Source: RGIG4576 sp964536025 (GTDB taxonomy: Bacteria; Bacteroidota; Bacteroidia; Bacteroidales; Muribaculaceae). From it: a stretch of 64,000 nt of DNA. Position numbers and translations under genes: made by a program. Shown piece by piece: positions 43,979 through 52,675 of this stretch. Under the pieces are notes generated by a model that saw only the letters and a list, made by a program, of their open reading frames with translations, did not search any database and had not been told where the DNA came from. The stretch's first letter is position 1. Each line of letters opens with the position of its first letter. The DNA lies in assembly GCA_964536025.1 (NCBI GenBank), contig CAZHXA010000004.1, positions 25,647 through 89,646 on the forward strand, given 5' to 3'.

Positions 43979-45160
43979 TTATTCTGCGTAAAGAAGATAA
44001 GGACGGCGTTGTTGCTTGAAACTTGCTACATCGTCAGCCCAAGTAGCCTTTATTTCGGCTGCTGTTTTACCTTGTTTAATCATTTTTCTTATTTCGCCGT
44101 CACCTATAAGCAATTCAAAGAAACTGCGGAAGTAGTGATCGTCGAGATTCAAGTTCTTGTAAGCATCGATGGTGTATTCAAGATTCACTCCCATTGCAAT
44201 AGCCTCATCTTCGGTAATGTTAGATAAGTCCACACCGTAACATTCACGGTCGAGTTGAGGCGGGAATTTGGCTCCGTCCACACTGCGAGGAGTGAATTTG
44301 TAGTCATAACCTTTCATATTTGGGTGACCATAGCAAAGGAAAGGCTTGTCGGTACCTCTACCAAGACTTACCGGAGTCGCTTCAAAGTAGCAAGTTGACG
44401 GATATAGATATATTGCCAACATGCTTTTCAAGTTTGGAGAAGGAGCTATCGGTAGGCGATAGCGAGTTTTGTGTGTGTAATTTTTGCATTTGATTACATG
44501 CAACTTGTTTTCGGGTAATTTCAAGCCGTTTTTCAACCAGCCCTCACCGTTTGCCATCAAAGCAAGTTCGCCCATCGTCAAACCGTGAACCACAGGAATG
44601 GGAGCATAACCCACCCCCGATTTATATTTCATGTCAAGGATAGGACCATCTACATACATACCGTTCGGATTTGGACGGTCAAGGACTATGAATTCTTTTC
44701 CGTAAGTGGCAGCAGCTTCCATTAGTTTCATCATAGTCACATAATAGGTGTAATAACGTAAGCCCACGTCTTGAATATCCACGACAAAAGCATCAAATTT
44801 TGCCATTGTCTTTTTACTTGGCATTGAACTTTTACCGTCATATAAAGAAGCAATCGGAATACCTGTTTTTGAGTCTACTCCGCTTTTTACATGTTCTCCA
44901 GCATCGGCATTGCCCCTGAAACCATGTTCCGGCGAAAATATTGTTGTTACATTTATGCCGTTTTCAAGCATGATATCAAGAGTGTGCTTGTCGCCCACCA
45001 TTCCGGTGTGGTTGCTGAGAATTGCTACACGTTTATTCTTGAGAAGAGGAACGTATTCATTGATTTGAGCTGCTCCTACTTCAACCGGCTTTGCTGCAAA
45101 TGCACTTATGGTAAACAGTGACATTAAAGCGAATAAGAATAGTCTTTTAAATATTTTCAT
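43979..45160 (-). CDS. namZ: Exo-beta-N-acetylmuramidase NamZ-like (DUF1343, GH171)
   Basis: 393 residues. Signal peptide to ~22 (SAFA). DUF1343 is plain: RVAILSNHTGMVG, TTIFSPEHGFRGNADAGEHV, GIPIASLYDGKSS, DIQDVGLRYYTYYVTM and LDRPNPNGMYVDGPIL, with the EHG and DIQDVG acidic residues implicated in catalysis. The family is GH171, exo-lytic beta-N-acetylmuramidase, shown for B. subtilis NamZ/YbbC. It would release MurNAc from glycan ends in the periplasm, feeding the symporter encoded next. It is the first gene of namZ-SSS-WYL-C_GCAxxG. Promoter at 45215-45245. Confidence 0.9.
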   Translation of the reverse strand: MKIFKRLFLFALMSLFTISAFAAKPVEVGAAQINEYVPLLKNKRVAILSNHTGMVGDKHTLDIMLENGINVTTIFSPEHGFRGNADAGEHVKSGVDSKTGIPIASLYDGKSSMPSKKTMAKFDAFVVDIQDVGLRYYTYYVTMMKLMEAAATYGKEFIVLDRPNPNGMYVDGPILDMKYKSGVGYAPIPVVHGLTMGELALMANGEGWLKNGLKLPENKLHVIKCKNYTHKTRYRLPIAPSPNLKSMLAIYLYPSTCYFEATPVSLGRGTDKPFLCYGHPNMKGYDYKFTPRSVDGAKFPPQLDRECYGVDLSNITEDEAIAMGVNLEYTIDAYKNLNLDDHYFRSFFELLIGDGEIRKMIKQGKTAAEIKATWADDVASFKQQRRPYLLYAE

Positions 45161-45214
45161 AAGATTTTTTTGATGTTTTATGAATGTATGTAATGTATTT
45201 ATAACTAATTAGTG

Positions 45215-45245
45215 CAAATTTAGCTTAATTCGCTACAAAAACAAA
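45215..45245 (-). promoter_or_regulatory. sigma-ABfr promoter of namZ
   Basis: On the minus strand TTTG (45245-45242), 19-nt spacer, TAAATTTG (45222-45215); ATG at 45160. Confidence 0.7.
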
Positions 45246-45267
45246 AATTACTCAAAAAAATATTATG

Positions 45268-45420
45268 TTTTATACGGCTCAGTAGTTTTTTTACGGAGAT
45301 AGGCATAAAAACATAAACCGAAATCTGAAGATATAGTCAGTTTGAACGCAACGCAGGGATGGGTGTTACAGATGAAATCTGAAGGTTAAAAGGTGTTGTA
45401 GATTTACTGAGCCTATAAAA
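45268..45420. repeat. MITE-like element with ~16-bp terminal inverted repeats
   Basis: Left end 45268-45284 (TTTTATACGGCTCAGTA) is the reverse complement of the right end 45405-45420 (TACTGAGCCTATAAAA) except for one unpaired base. The 120-bp interior does not code and holds an 11-bp direct repeat GAAATCTGAAG (45320-45330, 45374-45384). If the ends are GGCTCAGTA/TACTGAGCC, TATA flanks both sides. No transposase is present. Confidence 0.45.
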
Positions 45421-45433
45421 CGCATTTATAAGG

Positions 45434-45468
45434 AAAAAATGGGGTTGAACCCAAATAGATTCAACCCC
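45434..45468 (-). terminator. Terminator of the left susC/susD operon
   Basis: GGGGTTGAA (45441-45449) / TTCAACCCC (45460-45468) with 10-nt loop; on the minus strand the hairpin is followed by ATTTTTTCC. Confidence 0.8.
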
Positions 45469-45495
45469 ACCGTTTTTTAATCACTTATTTAAGTA

Positions 45496-46416
45496 TTATT
45501 TTGCTCCAAAGCGTGTAAGCTTTTTGTTAGTGATTTGGGCATCGTAAGAACCGTAATAGAAGAAGTGATAACTACGACCGGGACGAGTTGTCCAATAATC
45601 GTTCTTAAGCAAAATTTCTTCTTTTCCGTCAGGCCATACCGCACGAATGTCGTGACGCATATAAACATCATTATATAGGTTATATGCTTGTGCAGGATCG
45701 CAGTAATAATCGAAATAATCGGTAGCTTCACCAAATGCGAGACCGCCTTTAGGATAGCTTCCTATAATGTCGCCATTACTTTTAATTCTTACATCAAAAT
45801 ACAAGCGTGCTTTTGTTGGTTCTCCCGGAGCATCAAACATGTAGTTGTAGAAACGTAATGATGCCCAACGTGTGTTACCGGTTGAATCTACTTCGCTGTA
45901 TGTTGGAGGAATTCCAAATTCATGTACTTTAGGAGCAGCAGAACCGTCGGCATCCCATACAACAATTTGATATAATTTACCTGCTTCAAGAGCAACTTCG
46001 GTTGTTCCTTCATAAACAGTGCGACGATTATAATATTCGATTGAATCGGCTGAGTTGTTCCAGTTACGAAGAGCTTTTCTTGTTATAGGATCAAGCACAA
46101 CAGAATCGTCTTCACATTCCATTTTGATAGAACATGTACCCGGTGCTACTGTGTAAGAAGAACCTACGGTATAAGCCGGAACGAAGTTGTATGGATCCAA
46201 GATTGAGTTGTGGTCATATTGGTATTCTTGACCATTTATGGTTAAATACTCTGTCTTATTATCGGAGTTGTTTTTAACCAATCTCATATCATACACCTGA
46301 ACAAATGCTTTACTCATATCGGCTGGCTCCCATCTGAAATCAACTTTCTCTTTTTCGCAAGATGTTGAGATGATGCCGGCAGTTAAGGCAAGCAATAAAT
46401 ATTTAATAGATTTCAT
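45496..46416 (-). CDS. SusD-linked surface lipoprotein (possibly DUF4397-like)
   Basis: 306 residues. Lipobox STSC (Cys20) after a short signal peptide. Mature part is beta-rich with acidic and aromatic residues; two repeats of immunoglobulin-like character can be imagined (KAFVQVYDMRLVKNN early; TKARLYFDVRIKSNGDIIGSYPKGGLAFGEATDYFDYY, in parts, late), which recalls DUF4397, but I am not sure. Third gene of the left susC-susD operon, 35 nt after susD. In such operons this place is held by surface glycan- or peptide-binding proteins, so it may take part in substrate capture. Confidence 0.8.
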   Translation of the reverse strand: MKSIKYLLLALTAGIISTSCEKEKVDFRWEPADMSKAFVQVYDMRLVKNNSDNKTEYLTINGQEYQYDHNSILDPYNFVPAYTVGSSYTVAPGTCSIKMECEDDSVVLDPITRKALRNWNNSADSIEYYNRRTVYEGTTEVALEAGKLYQIVVWDADGSAAPKVHEFGIPPTYSEVDSTGNTRWASLRFYNYMFDAPGEPTKARLYFDVRIKSNGDIIGSYPKGGLAFGEATDYFDYYCDPAQAYNLYNDVYMRHDIRAVWPDGKEEILLKNDYWTTRPGRSYHFFYYGSYDAQITNKKLTRFGAK

Positions 46417-46451
46417 ATTTTCTTATGTATTTAGTTAGATTAAACTTAATC

Positions 46452-48419
46452 TTAATTAGCTACTTCATCATAGGTTGGAGCTCCCGGTTGTTTTCCCGGA
46501 TAAGCAAACCAAGGAATAGAACATTGATAATCGTCAGCAGTACCTGAAATAGGTTTTAAAGTTTCCAAAGAAGGAACGTTCCACATATATTCAGAGTTGA
46601 AACGAGGACGAATACGGTAGCAAGGAGAACCGTTGTTCTTTTCGTTAAATTTATTGCCTCTCAATTCGGCAGCATAGATGTAATATCCTTTGTAAACCTT
46701 AGTTGGGTCGCTGTCTATTTTTTGTTTTACAGCGTTTTTATCCCAACCGTTACCAAATGAAGGTACACCTTCGTTAACGCCTTTGTCAAAATCTATATCA
46801 TAGTGGTATTTACGTTGGTCAACCCAAGCTTCGTGTGCACCCCAAGGATATAGAGCTACGAATTTTTGCATCATAATGTGTGACAATGAGAATTCATCCA
46901 TAGAAAGTGCTCCAACGAAAGGACCTGCAAGATATTCGGCTGCTGCAGTGTTGAATTGAGCTGCCGTAATCTTGTCGCCAATATGGAATATTACATCGCC
47001 ATATTTACCTGATTGAAGTTTTTCATTTTGAACGTTTGTGCTACCTGCAACTAAATATTTTGCAGTGAATTCCATGTCAGCAGCAACGGCTTTTTTCCAA
47101 GCTTCAAATGCTTTAGTTTTTTCTCCTACAACAAAATGAGCTTCGGCAACGTTGAACATCATTTCTGCGTAAGTAGTCAAGATGTAAGGAGCATCGTTGC
47201 GATAAATCCAACGTCCTTGTCCGTTACGAGCGGTAGATGCTTCGTAGTAGTTGCTTGAACTTGCAAAGTATGCTGCATCGGCATAAGTTCCGCCATGGTA
47301 GATGAATCGTTTAATTGAATCTAGTTCAGCGAAGTTACCTACATGGTTACCGTCAATTGTTTCAAGTTTTGCAACGCGACGAGGATCCCAGTGACCTTGT
47401 TGAGATACAGCTGTATCACAAATGATTTGTTTTTCCATTAGTTTGTACTTATATACATCTTTGTGATATAAAGATATAGTATCCAAACGAGCTGCACTGT
47501 CGACTTCTACATATAAGTTATTTTCGTGGTCAACTTCTCTAACCATACCTTGCATTACGTCAACTGCATATTGATATTGGTGATAAGAAGAAGACAAGTT
47601 ACCACGATATACACCCCAATAGTTATTGTAAGAGCTTGATGGTGCATCGGCTCCACCTCCGTCTACTTTTACAGTTGCATCATCATTAACCGAAGTAAAT
47701 GCTTTTTCAGAAGCTGCAATAAGTTCGGGATAGTATTTTGTCTTGAAATCATTCTTTTGAGTTAAAGAAGCAAGGTTACGAACGATTACTGCATATCCTA
47801 ACTTTTTCCATTTTTCAATGTCTCCGCTATAGATATAATCACTTCCTGCGATTTGACCTGCAAGAGGGGCTTTGTCTTCCATTTCAAGGTATGCGACACC
47901 TTGTTTTGCCCATTCGCGAATCTTCATGTAGATATATTCTTGATAATCGTAATCATGAGCTAATAATCCGCTTACGAAAGCATCATCAAGAGGCATTTCA
48001 CCGTTCCATTTTGTTGAGTAATCCCATGAAAGAGCTTTCATGATATATCCCATACCTGCAAGATGCCAGTCTTCGTCGGCAATTGCTTGGTTAATCATGT
48101 TTTCAAGGTTCATTCCTTGTTCCCAATATGTCATACGCCACATAGCACCACCGGTATCGCTGTTTTGTGGATAATAGTGTCCATAGTAAGACGAACCGGT
48201 ACCCAACATTTGTGCAAGTGAACCTGCATGAACTGCATCGGCATAAACATCGTAAAAAGATTGTTGAACGCCGGCAAGATACAAGTATGCGTCTACATAG
48301 TCGGGTGCATCGACGTTCTTGTTTACATCAAGATAATCATCGCAACTTGTGGCTCCGAAACCTAACAATGCTGCTGAGATTAAAGTTAATATTGAATGTT
48401 TTTTCATTGTTTTCTTCAT
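46452..48419 (-). CDS. SusD/RagB family outer-membrane lipoprotein (left operon)
   Basis: 655 residues. Lipobox ATSC with DDYLDVNKNVDAPDY straight after it, the usual SusD start. Helical TPR-like core around HLAGMGYIMKALSWDYSTKWNGEMPLDDAF (in parts) and C-terminal ALYPWGAHEAWVDQRKYHYDID (in parts). It belongs to the SusD-like_2 group (PF12771 type) often tied to non-starch or peptide-like substrates; binding residues cannot be named. It forms the lid of the SusC transporter encoded 15 nt upstream. ATG 48419 or 48407 possible. Confidence 0.93.
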   Translation of the reverse strand: MKKTMKKHSILTLISAALLGFGATSCDDYLDVNKNVDAPDYVDAYLYLAGVQQSFYDVYADAVHAGSLAQMLGTGSSYYGHYYPQNSDTGGAMWRMTYWEQGMNLENMINQAIADEDWHLAGMGYIMKALSWDYSTKWNGEMPLDDAFVSGLLAHDYDYQEYIYMKIREWAKQGVAYLEMEDKAPLAGQIAGSDYIYSGDIEKWKKLGYAVIVRNLASLTQKNDFKTKYYPELIAASEKAFTSVNDDATVKVDGGGADAPSSSYNNYWGVYRGNLSSSYHQYQYAVDVMQGMVREVDHENNLYVEVDSAARLDTISLYHKDVYKYKLMEKQIICDTAVSQQGHWDPRRVAKLETIDGNHVGNFAELDSIKRFIYHGGTYADAAYFASSSNYYEASTARNGQGRWIYRNDAPYILTTYAEMMFNVAEAHFVVGEKTKAFEAWKKAVAADMEFTAKYLVAGSTNVQNEKLQSGKYGDVIFHIGDKITAAQFNTAAAEYLAGPFVGALSMDEFSLSHIMMQKFVALYPWGAHEAWVDQRKYHYDIDFDKGVNEGVPSFGNGWDKNAVKQKIDSDPTKVYKGYYIYAAELRGNKFNEKNNGSPCYRIRPRFNSEYMWNVPSLETLKPISGTADDYQCSIPWFAYPGKQPGAPTYDEVAN

Positions 48420-48434
48420 TTTAAGTTAAACACA

Positions 48435-51400
48435 TTAGAATGTTACGCTCAAACCGCATGAGTAAGTACGAGGGTTAGGAAGACCCCAACTGTCGATACC
48501 AGTACCACCGGAACCACCTGCAGCTGCAGAAGAAGAGTTACCTACAGGGTTAGTACCTGCATAGTTGCTTAGGTAGAACAAGTCGTTACCTGCTACATAT
48601 ACATTAGCTCTTGAGATAAGACCTTTAGTTACCTTAGAAAGGAATGCACTTGGTACATTGTAATTCAAACGTACTTCTTGAAGACGGATGTAATCAACTC
48701 CTTCGTCAACCCAAGGTTTGTAAGAAGTGTAGCTACCGTCAGAACCGATGTATGTTGAACTTGTCATTGCAGGGTTGTAAACGATTGTAGTCTTAGTAGG
48801 ATTAGCAGTATTTTCTTTACCGTCTTTCAATACTCCGTGGAATATCATTTGACCGGCTTCGCGTTGTTCTACTGATTCCCAGCTTAGACCTTTATTCATT
48901 AAGTCGTATTGAGTTCTGTTCATGATAGTAGCGTCAATCATACCTGAGAACGCTGCACTTAAACGGAAATCTTTATATTGAAGTGAGGTAGTAATACCAT
49001 AGCGGATTTCCGGTTCACGGTCACCAAGAACTTTCCATTCAGAAACATCTACGATAGGAAGACCTTTCAATGGGTGGATTAAGATTTCGCCTGCATTGTT
49101 GCGTTCGTAATCATAACCTGTAAGAGCAGTAAGTGGTTGACCAATCTTTGTTCCTGCACGAAGACCGTTAAGAATCCAAGAATAAGCATCATAGTATTCG
49201 CTCACGTTTTCAGGAAGAGATGTGATTTTTGAATTTGCGTGAGAAGCAGTAACTCCTACATTCCAAGTCCAATCACGGTTTTTGATTACGTCATAACCGA
49301 TACGACCTTCCCAACCCCAAGTCTTGAATGAACCTACGTTCATGTTGTTCAATACGAAACCTGTTGCATAAGACAAACGCATACCTGTTACGATTTGGTC
49401 GTCACATTTTGTCCAATAGTAAGTGAAGTCTCCATCAAGACGATTGTTTACTGCACGGAATTCAAGACCGATTTCAGTAGAAGTTGTCATCTCAGGTTTT
49501 AGATTACGGTTAGGACCGGTGTATCCATATTGATAACCACCACCGGTAAGGCCTGTTGGTTCAAGTTCAGGATCGATAGCAAGAGGTTGAGCATCTTTAC
49601 CTACTTGTGCCCAAGAACCACGTAGCTTCAAGTAGTTCAACCAAGGAAGGTTGTCGCGTACCGGAGCAAGTTCGCTTGCAACGAATGAAAGTTCAACTGC
49701 AGGATAGAAATAGCTGTTGTTTGCTTTAGGAAGTGTTGAAGACCAGTCGTTACGCATAGATGCTGTTAAGAATGCCATGTTGTTGTAACCTAATTCAACA
49801 CGACCTGAAATAGCTTGCAAGCGACGTTTGGTATCAGCTTTCTTAGAAACGATTGTTGATGCTGTACAGTTGTTGATTGACATAAAGTCGGCAACAAGGA
49901 AGTCACTACCGTAAGAAGACAAACGAGTTGTTGCACGTTCGATTTGGTGATAACCTGCTTGTACACCGAAAGTGTATTTTTCAGCAAAAACTTTATCCCA
50001 ACGAGCAATAAGGTCGACAGACATATTGCGAATGTTGTTTTTTGCCAAGTTGTAGCTACCACCTCTATCGGCTACGGTAGGGTAGTTTTGGTTAGAGCTA
50101 CGATAGTATGGGTGAGTACCGTTTTCATAAGTAGAAGCACTTACGTCCCAACCAAATCGAGCATTAATCATGGCACCTTCAAAAGGCGTGATTTTAGCAC
50201 CAAGAGAAGAGATAAAACGGTCAGTTTCATCATAGTTTAGATTCTTGTGCATACCGAATAATGGGTTCTTTAAGTCGGTATCTCTGTAATAATCAGGATA
50301 ACGCATGTGAACACCATCGGCAGCCATGTAGTTAGACATATCGTCAACAGTAGGATAAAAATAAGTTGCATAAAGAGGACCACTTGCACCCAAACCTACT
50401 TTGTGGTTGGTAGCACGTGCATATTGCATACTTCCATCGACTGATATGTATTTGTTGATTTCGGCACGACCAGAAAGTGATATGTTATTACGCTTATAGT
50501 CGGTTGTCTTGATTACACCCGATTGGTCGGTATATCCATAAGATGCACGGAAAGATTTCTTATCATCACCGGCTTCCAAAGAAATGTTATGCTTCTGTAA
50601 GAATCCGGTTTGAAGAATAGCTTCCACGTTGTCATATACCTTGAATTGACCATTGTTAAGACCTCCGTAGTGAGAAGAATAATACCAAGAAGTAGCACCA
50701 TAACCACCATTCATGTATTTATCTTGTATTTCCGGCCATCCATAAGCTTTTGACCAAGAGAATTGGTTAGAATAAGTTACGCGGGCATTACCTTTAGAAC
50801 CTTTCTTTGTGGTGATGATGATAGCACCGTTTGATGCATCAGAACCATAAAGAGCAGCCGCAGCAGCACCTTTCAACACTGTCATGCTTTCAATATCATC
50901 GGGGTTGAAGTCACTACTACGAGAAGAGAAGTCCATATCTCTAACCGAAACATTATCTGCAACGGCAAAACCTGTACCGGAGTTGAAAGTTGAGTTATCC
51001 ATAGGAATACCATCGATAACGTATAGCGGTTGGTTTGAACCGGTCATTGAAGTGATGGAACGTAACACAACATTGTTAGAAGAACCCGGAGCACCGGTAG
51101 TTGTTGTTACTTGCATACCTGAAACCTTTCCTTGAAGAGCACTCAAGAAGTCGGTACGACCTGATTCAGCGATGTCGCTTGCTTTAACGTTTTGAGCAGA
51201 AGAACCCATTGAACGAGCCACACGTTTCAATCCGAATTCGGCTGTTACCACCACTTCATCAAGAGCTGCGGCTGTGCTTTCCAACACGATGTTTTTAGCA
51301 TTAGAAGCTTTAACTTCTTTGTTCTTGTAACCCACATAAGAAACCACAAGGGTTGCATTAGGAGCACAGTTTAGAACAAAATTACCGTCAATATCGGTTG

Positions 51401-51590
51401 ATACACCTGTAGATGTACCTTTTACCAACACAGAGGCACCAATTAGTGGCTCTCCATTTGTGTCTTTGACGACACCACTCACTTTCCCTGTTTGTGCAAC
51501 GGCACAGAATCCTGTTGATTCACTACCACTCCACAACGGATTGCCAAACGCAAGGAAAAGTGCTACAAACAATGCACATTGTTTTTTCAT
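48435..51590 (-). CDS. SusC/RagA family TonB-linked outer-membrane transporter (left)
   Basis: 1051 residues. Signal peptide to ~34, CarboxypepD_reg-like domain ~35-105 (GVVKDTNGEPLIGASVLVKG), TonB-box-like DEVVVTA at ~111-117, plug with SusC signatures (PLYVIDGIPMDN; SSDFNPDDIESMTVLKGAAAAALYG, in parts) and barrel ending NPRTYSCGLSVTF. No STN domain, so no direct anti-sigma control. First gene of susC-susD-lipoprotein. Its 5' leader and first 90 codons are identical, in inverted orientation, to the divergent susC at 52405; from residue ~118 on they differ (AEFGLKRVA versus ALGIKKDKK). Confidence 0.95.
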   Translation of the reverse strand: MKKQCALFVALFLAFGNPLWSGSESTGFCAVAQTGKVSGVVKDTNGEPLIGASVLVKGTSTGVSTDIDGNFVLNCAPNATLVVSYVGYKNKEVKASNAKNIVLESTAAALDEVVVTAEFGLKRVARSMGSSAQNVKASDIAESGRTDFLSALQGKVSGMQVTTTTGAPGSSNNVVLRSITSMTGSNQPLYVIDGIPMDNSTFNSGTGFAVADNVSVRDMDFSSRSSDFNPDDIESMTVLKGAAAAALYGSDASNGAIIITTKKGSKGNARVTYSNQFSWSKAYGWPEIQDKYMNGGYGATSWYYSSHYGGLNNGQFKVYDNVEAILQTGFLQKHNISLEAGDDKKSFRASYGYTDQSGVIKTTDYKRNNISLSGRAEINKYISVDGSMQYARATNHKVGLGASGPLYATYFYPTVDDMSNYMAADGVHMRYPDYYRDTDLKNPLFGMHKNLNYDETDRFISSLGAKITPFEGAMINARFGWDVSASTYENGTHPYYRSSNQNYPTVADRGGSYNLAKNNIRNMSVDLIARWDKVFAEKYTFGVQAGYHQIERATTRLSSYGSDFLVADFMSINNCTASTIVSKKADTKRRLQAISGRVELGYNNMAFLTASMRNDWSSTLPKANNSYFYPAVELSFVASELAPVRDNLPWLNYLKLRGSWAQVGKDAQPLAIDPELEPTGLTGGGYQYGYTGPNRNLKPEMTTSTEIGLEFRAVNNRLDGDFTYYWTKCDDQIVTGMRLSYATGFVLNNMNVGSFKTWGWEGRIGYDVIKNRDWTWNVGVTASHANSKITSLPENVSEYYDAYSWILNGLRAGTKIGQPLTALTGYDYERNNAGEILIHPLKGLPIVDVSEWKVLGDREPEIRYGITTSLQYKDFRLSAAFSGMIDATIMNRTQYDLMNKGLSWESVEQREAGQMIFHGVLKDGKENTANPTKTTIVYNPAMTSSTYIGSDGSYTSYKPWVDEGVDYIRLQEVRLNYNVPSAFLSKVTKGLISRANVYVAGNDLFYLSNYAGTNPVGNSSSAAAGGSGGTGIDSWGLPNPRTYSCGLSVTF

Positions 51591-51605
51591 AAGCGTTTAA
51601 TTATT
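51320..51605 (-). repeat. 286-bp perfect inverted repeat, left arm
   Basis: Exact reverse complement of 52390-52675 (compared line by line). It covers 15 nt of leader plus the first 271 nt of susC-left. A less perfect extension (~90%) continues to about 51242. Confidence 0.9.
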
Positions 51606-51740
51606 GGTAATAAATTGTTAAAAATATTAGTTTTATAGTCTCTCTAATTCGTTTCACAGTAAATGTGCGTGTCGGCTTTTCTCTTTTGGAATCGACTATT
51701 GTCGTCCATAGGTATGGATTTTGATTATTCAGACACGCTC

Positions 51741-51761
51741 ATCTCAAAGTTCTTTAATTAG
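51741..51761 (-). promoter_or_regulatory. 21-bp shared susC upstream element, left copy
   Basis: Exact reverse complement of 52242-52262 (core TAATTAAAGAACTTTGA plus GATG). GAACTTTG is one base from a -7 TAnnTTTG, so the element may be a promoter or an operator. 150 bp from the left ATG. Confidence 0.55.
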
Positions 51762-52025
51762 TACGCAAAAATGAACATTTTTTTTAAATTGCACAAACTT
51801 TTTTCATATTTTTTTACAATATGATAGTGCTAAAGCCTCTAACAGCATGAAAAGTGGTTAGAGTGATGGATTTTTGCTGTTTTTAAAAGTCGTTTCATGT
51901 TTGCCGTCTGTTTTTTCTTTGCATTTTCGCAAAAGACGCTTCATTATAACGATTATCTGTCTTTTACCTTATTATATATGACTGATAGTTGCGTTAGGCA
52001 TCTCTTGTTACATGCTGAAATTGTT

Positions 52026-52042
52026 CAAAGTTCTTTAATTAG
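52026..52042 (-). promoter_or_regulatory. Shared susC upstream element, third (17-bp) copy
   Basis: Matches the TAATTAAAGAACTTTGA core on the minus strand; lies mid-region, 436 bp from the left ATG. Confidence 0.45.
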
Positions 52043-52241
52043 AGAAATTTTATAACAAATAATTATGCTTTAAGGCTTATTTATGTAGTGAAGTATAGAA
52101 TTACGGATATATGTTGTTGAACATGTTTCGCGATTTTTTGGCAATAATAATAAAACACATTTATTCAAAATATTTATCTTTGTGTTTAGGTTATTCTTTA
52201 TGAAATGTGTATTAAAACAACATTTGAGAACAATCTGCTTT

Positions 52242-52262
52242 AATTAAAGAACTTTGAGATGC
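52242..52262 (+). promoter_or_regulatory. 21-bp shared susC upstream element, right copy
   Basis: Mirror of 51741-51761. A TTTG at 52224-52227 stands 22 nt upstream of GAACTTTG, close to -33 spacing. 142 bp from the right ATG. Confidence 0.55.
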
Positions 52263-52389
52263 AAATGTTGATGTAATCAATTTATTGAAGCTAAAACAGA
52301 ATGTCGATTATCAAGCATTTGGTCTTTAAGATAGAGAGATTGAAAAAAATTGGGTTAAACCATAAAACTATATTAATAACTAATTACCA

Positions 52390-52675
52390 AATAATTAAAC
52401 GCTTATGAAAAAACAATGTGCATTGTTTGTAGCACTTTTCCTTGCGTTTGGCAATCCGTTGTGGAGTGGTAGTGAATCAACAGGATTCTGTGCCGTTGCA
52501 CAAACAGGGAAAGTGAGTGGTGTCGTCAAAGACACAAATGGAGAGCCACTAATTGGTGCCTCTGTGTTGGTAAAAGGTACATCTACAGGTGTATCAACCG
52601 ATATTGACGGTAATTTTGTTCTAAACTGTGCTCCTAATGCAACCCTTGTGGTTTCTTATGTGGGTTACAAGAACA
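52390..52675 (+). repeat. 286-bp perfect inverted repeat, right arm
   Basis: Mirror of 51320-51605; includes 15 nt of leader and the first 271 nt of susC-right. First mismatch at 52676 (g versus a). Confidence 0.9.

Larger units (their letters stand above)
45161..45495. other. Intergenic region between namZ and the SusD-linked lipoprotein gene
   Basis: 335 bp without a gene. It contains the namZ promoter, a 153-bp element bounded by inverted repeats (45268-45420) and the terminator of the susC operon (45434-45468). Confidence 0.75.
51606..52389. promoter_or_regulatory. 784-bp divergent promoter region between the two susC genes, candidate invertible segment
   Basis: No gene seen. AT-rich, with a TATCTTTG -7 box toward the right gene (52176-52183, no clear -33) and three copies of TAATTAAAGAACTTTGA: minus strand 51741-51757 region, minus strand 52026-52042, plus strand 52242-52258. 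The outer two point at their nearest susC and lie 142-150 bp from its ATG. Confidence 0.6.

Noticed and set aside
51606..52389. Serine or tyrosine invertase gene between the susC genes
   Set aside because: No open frame of that size or motif exists there or elsewhere in the window.
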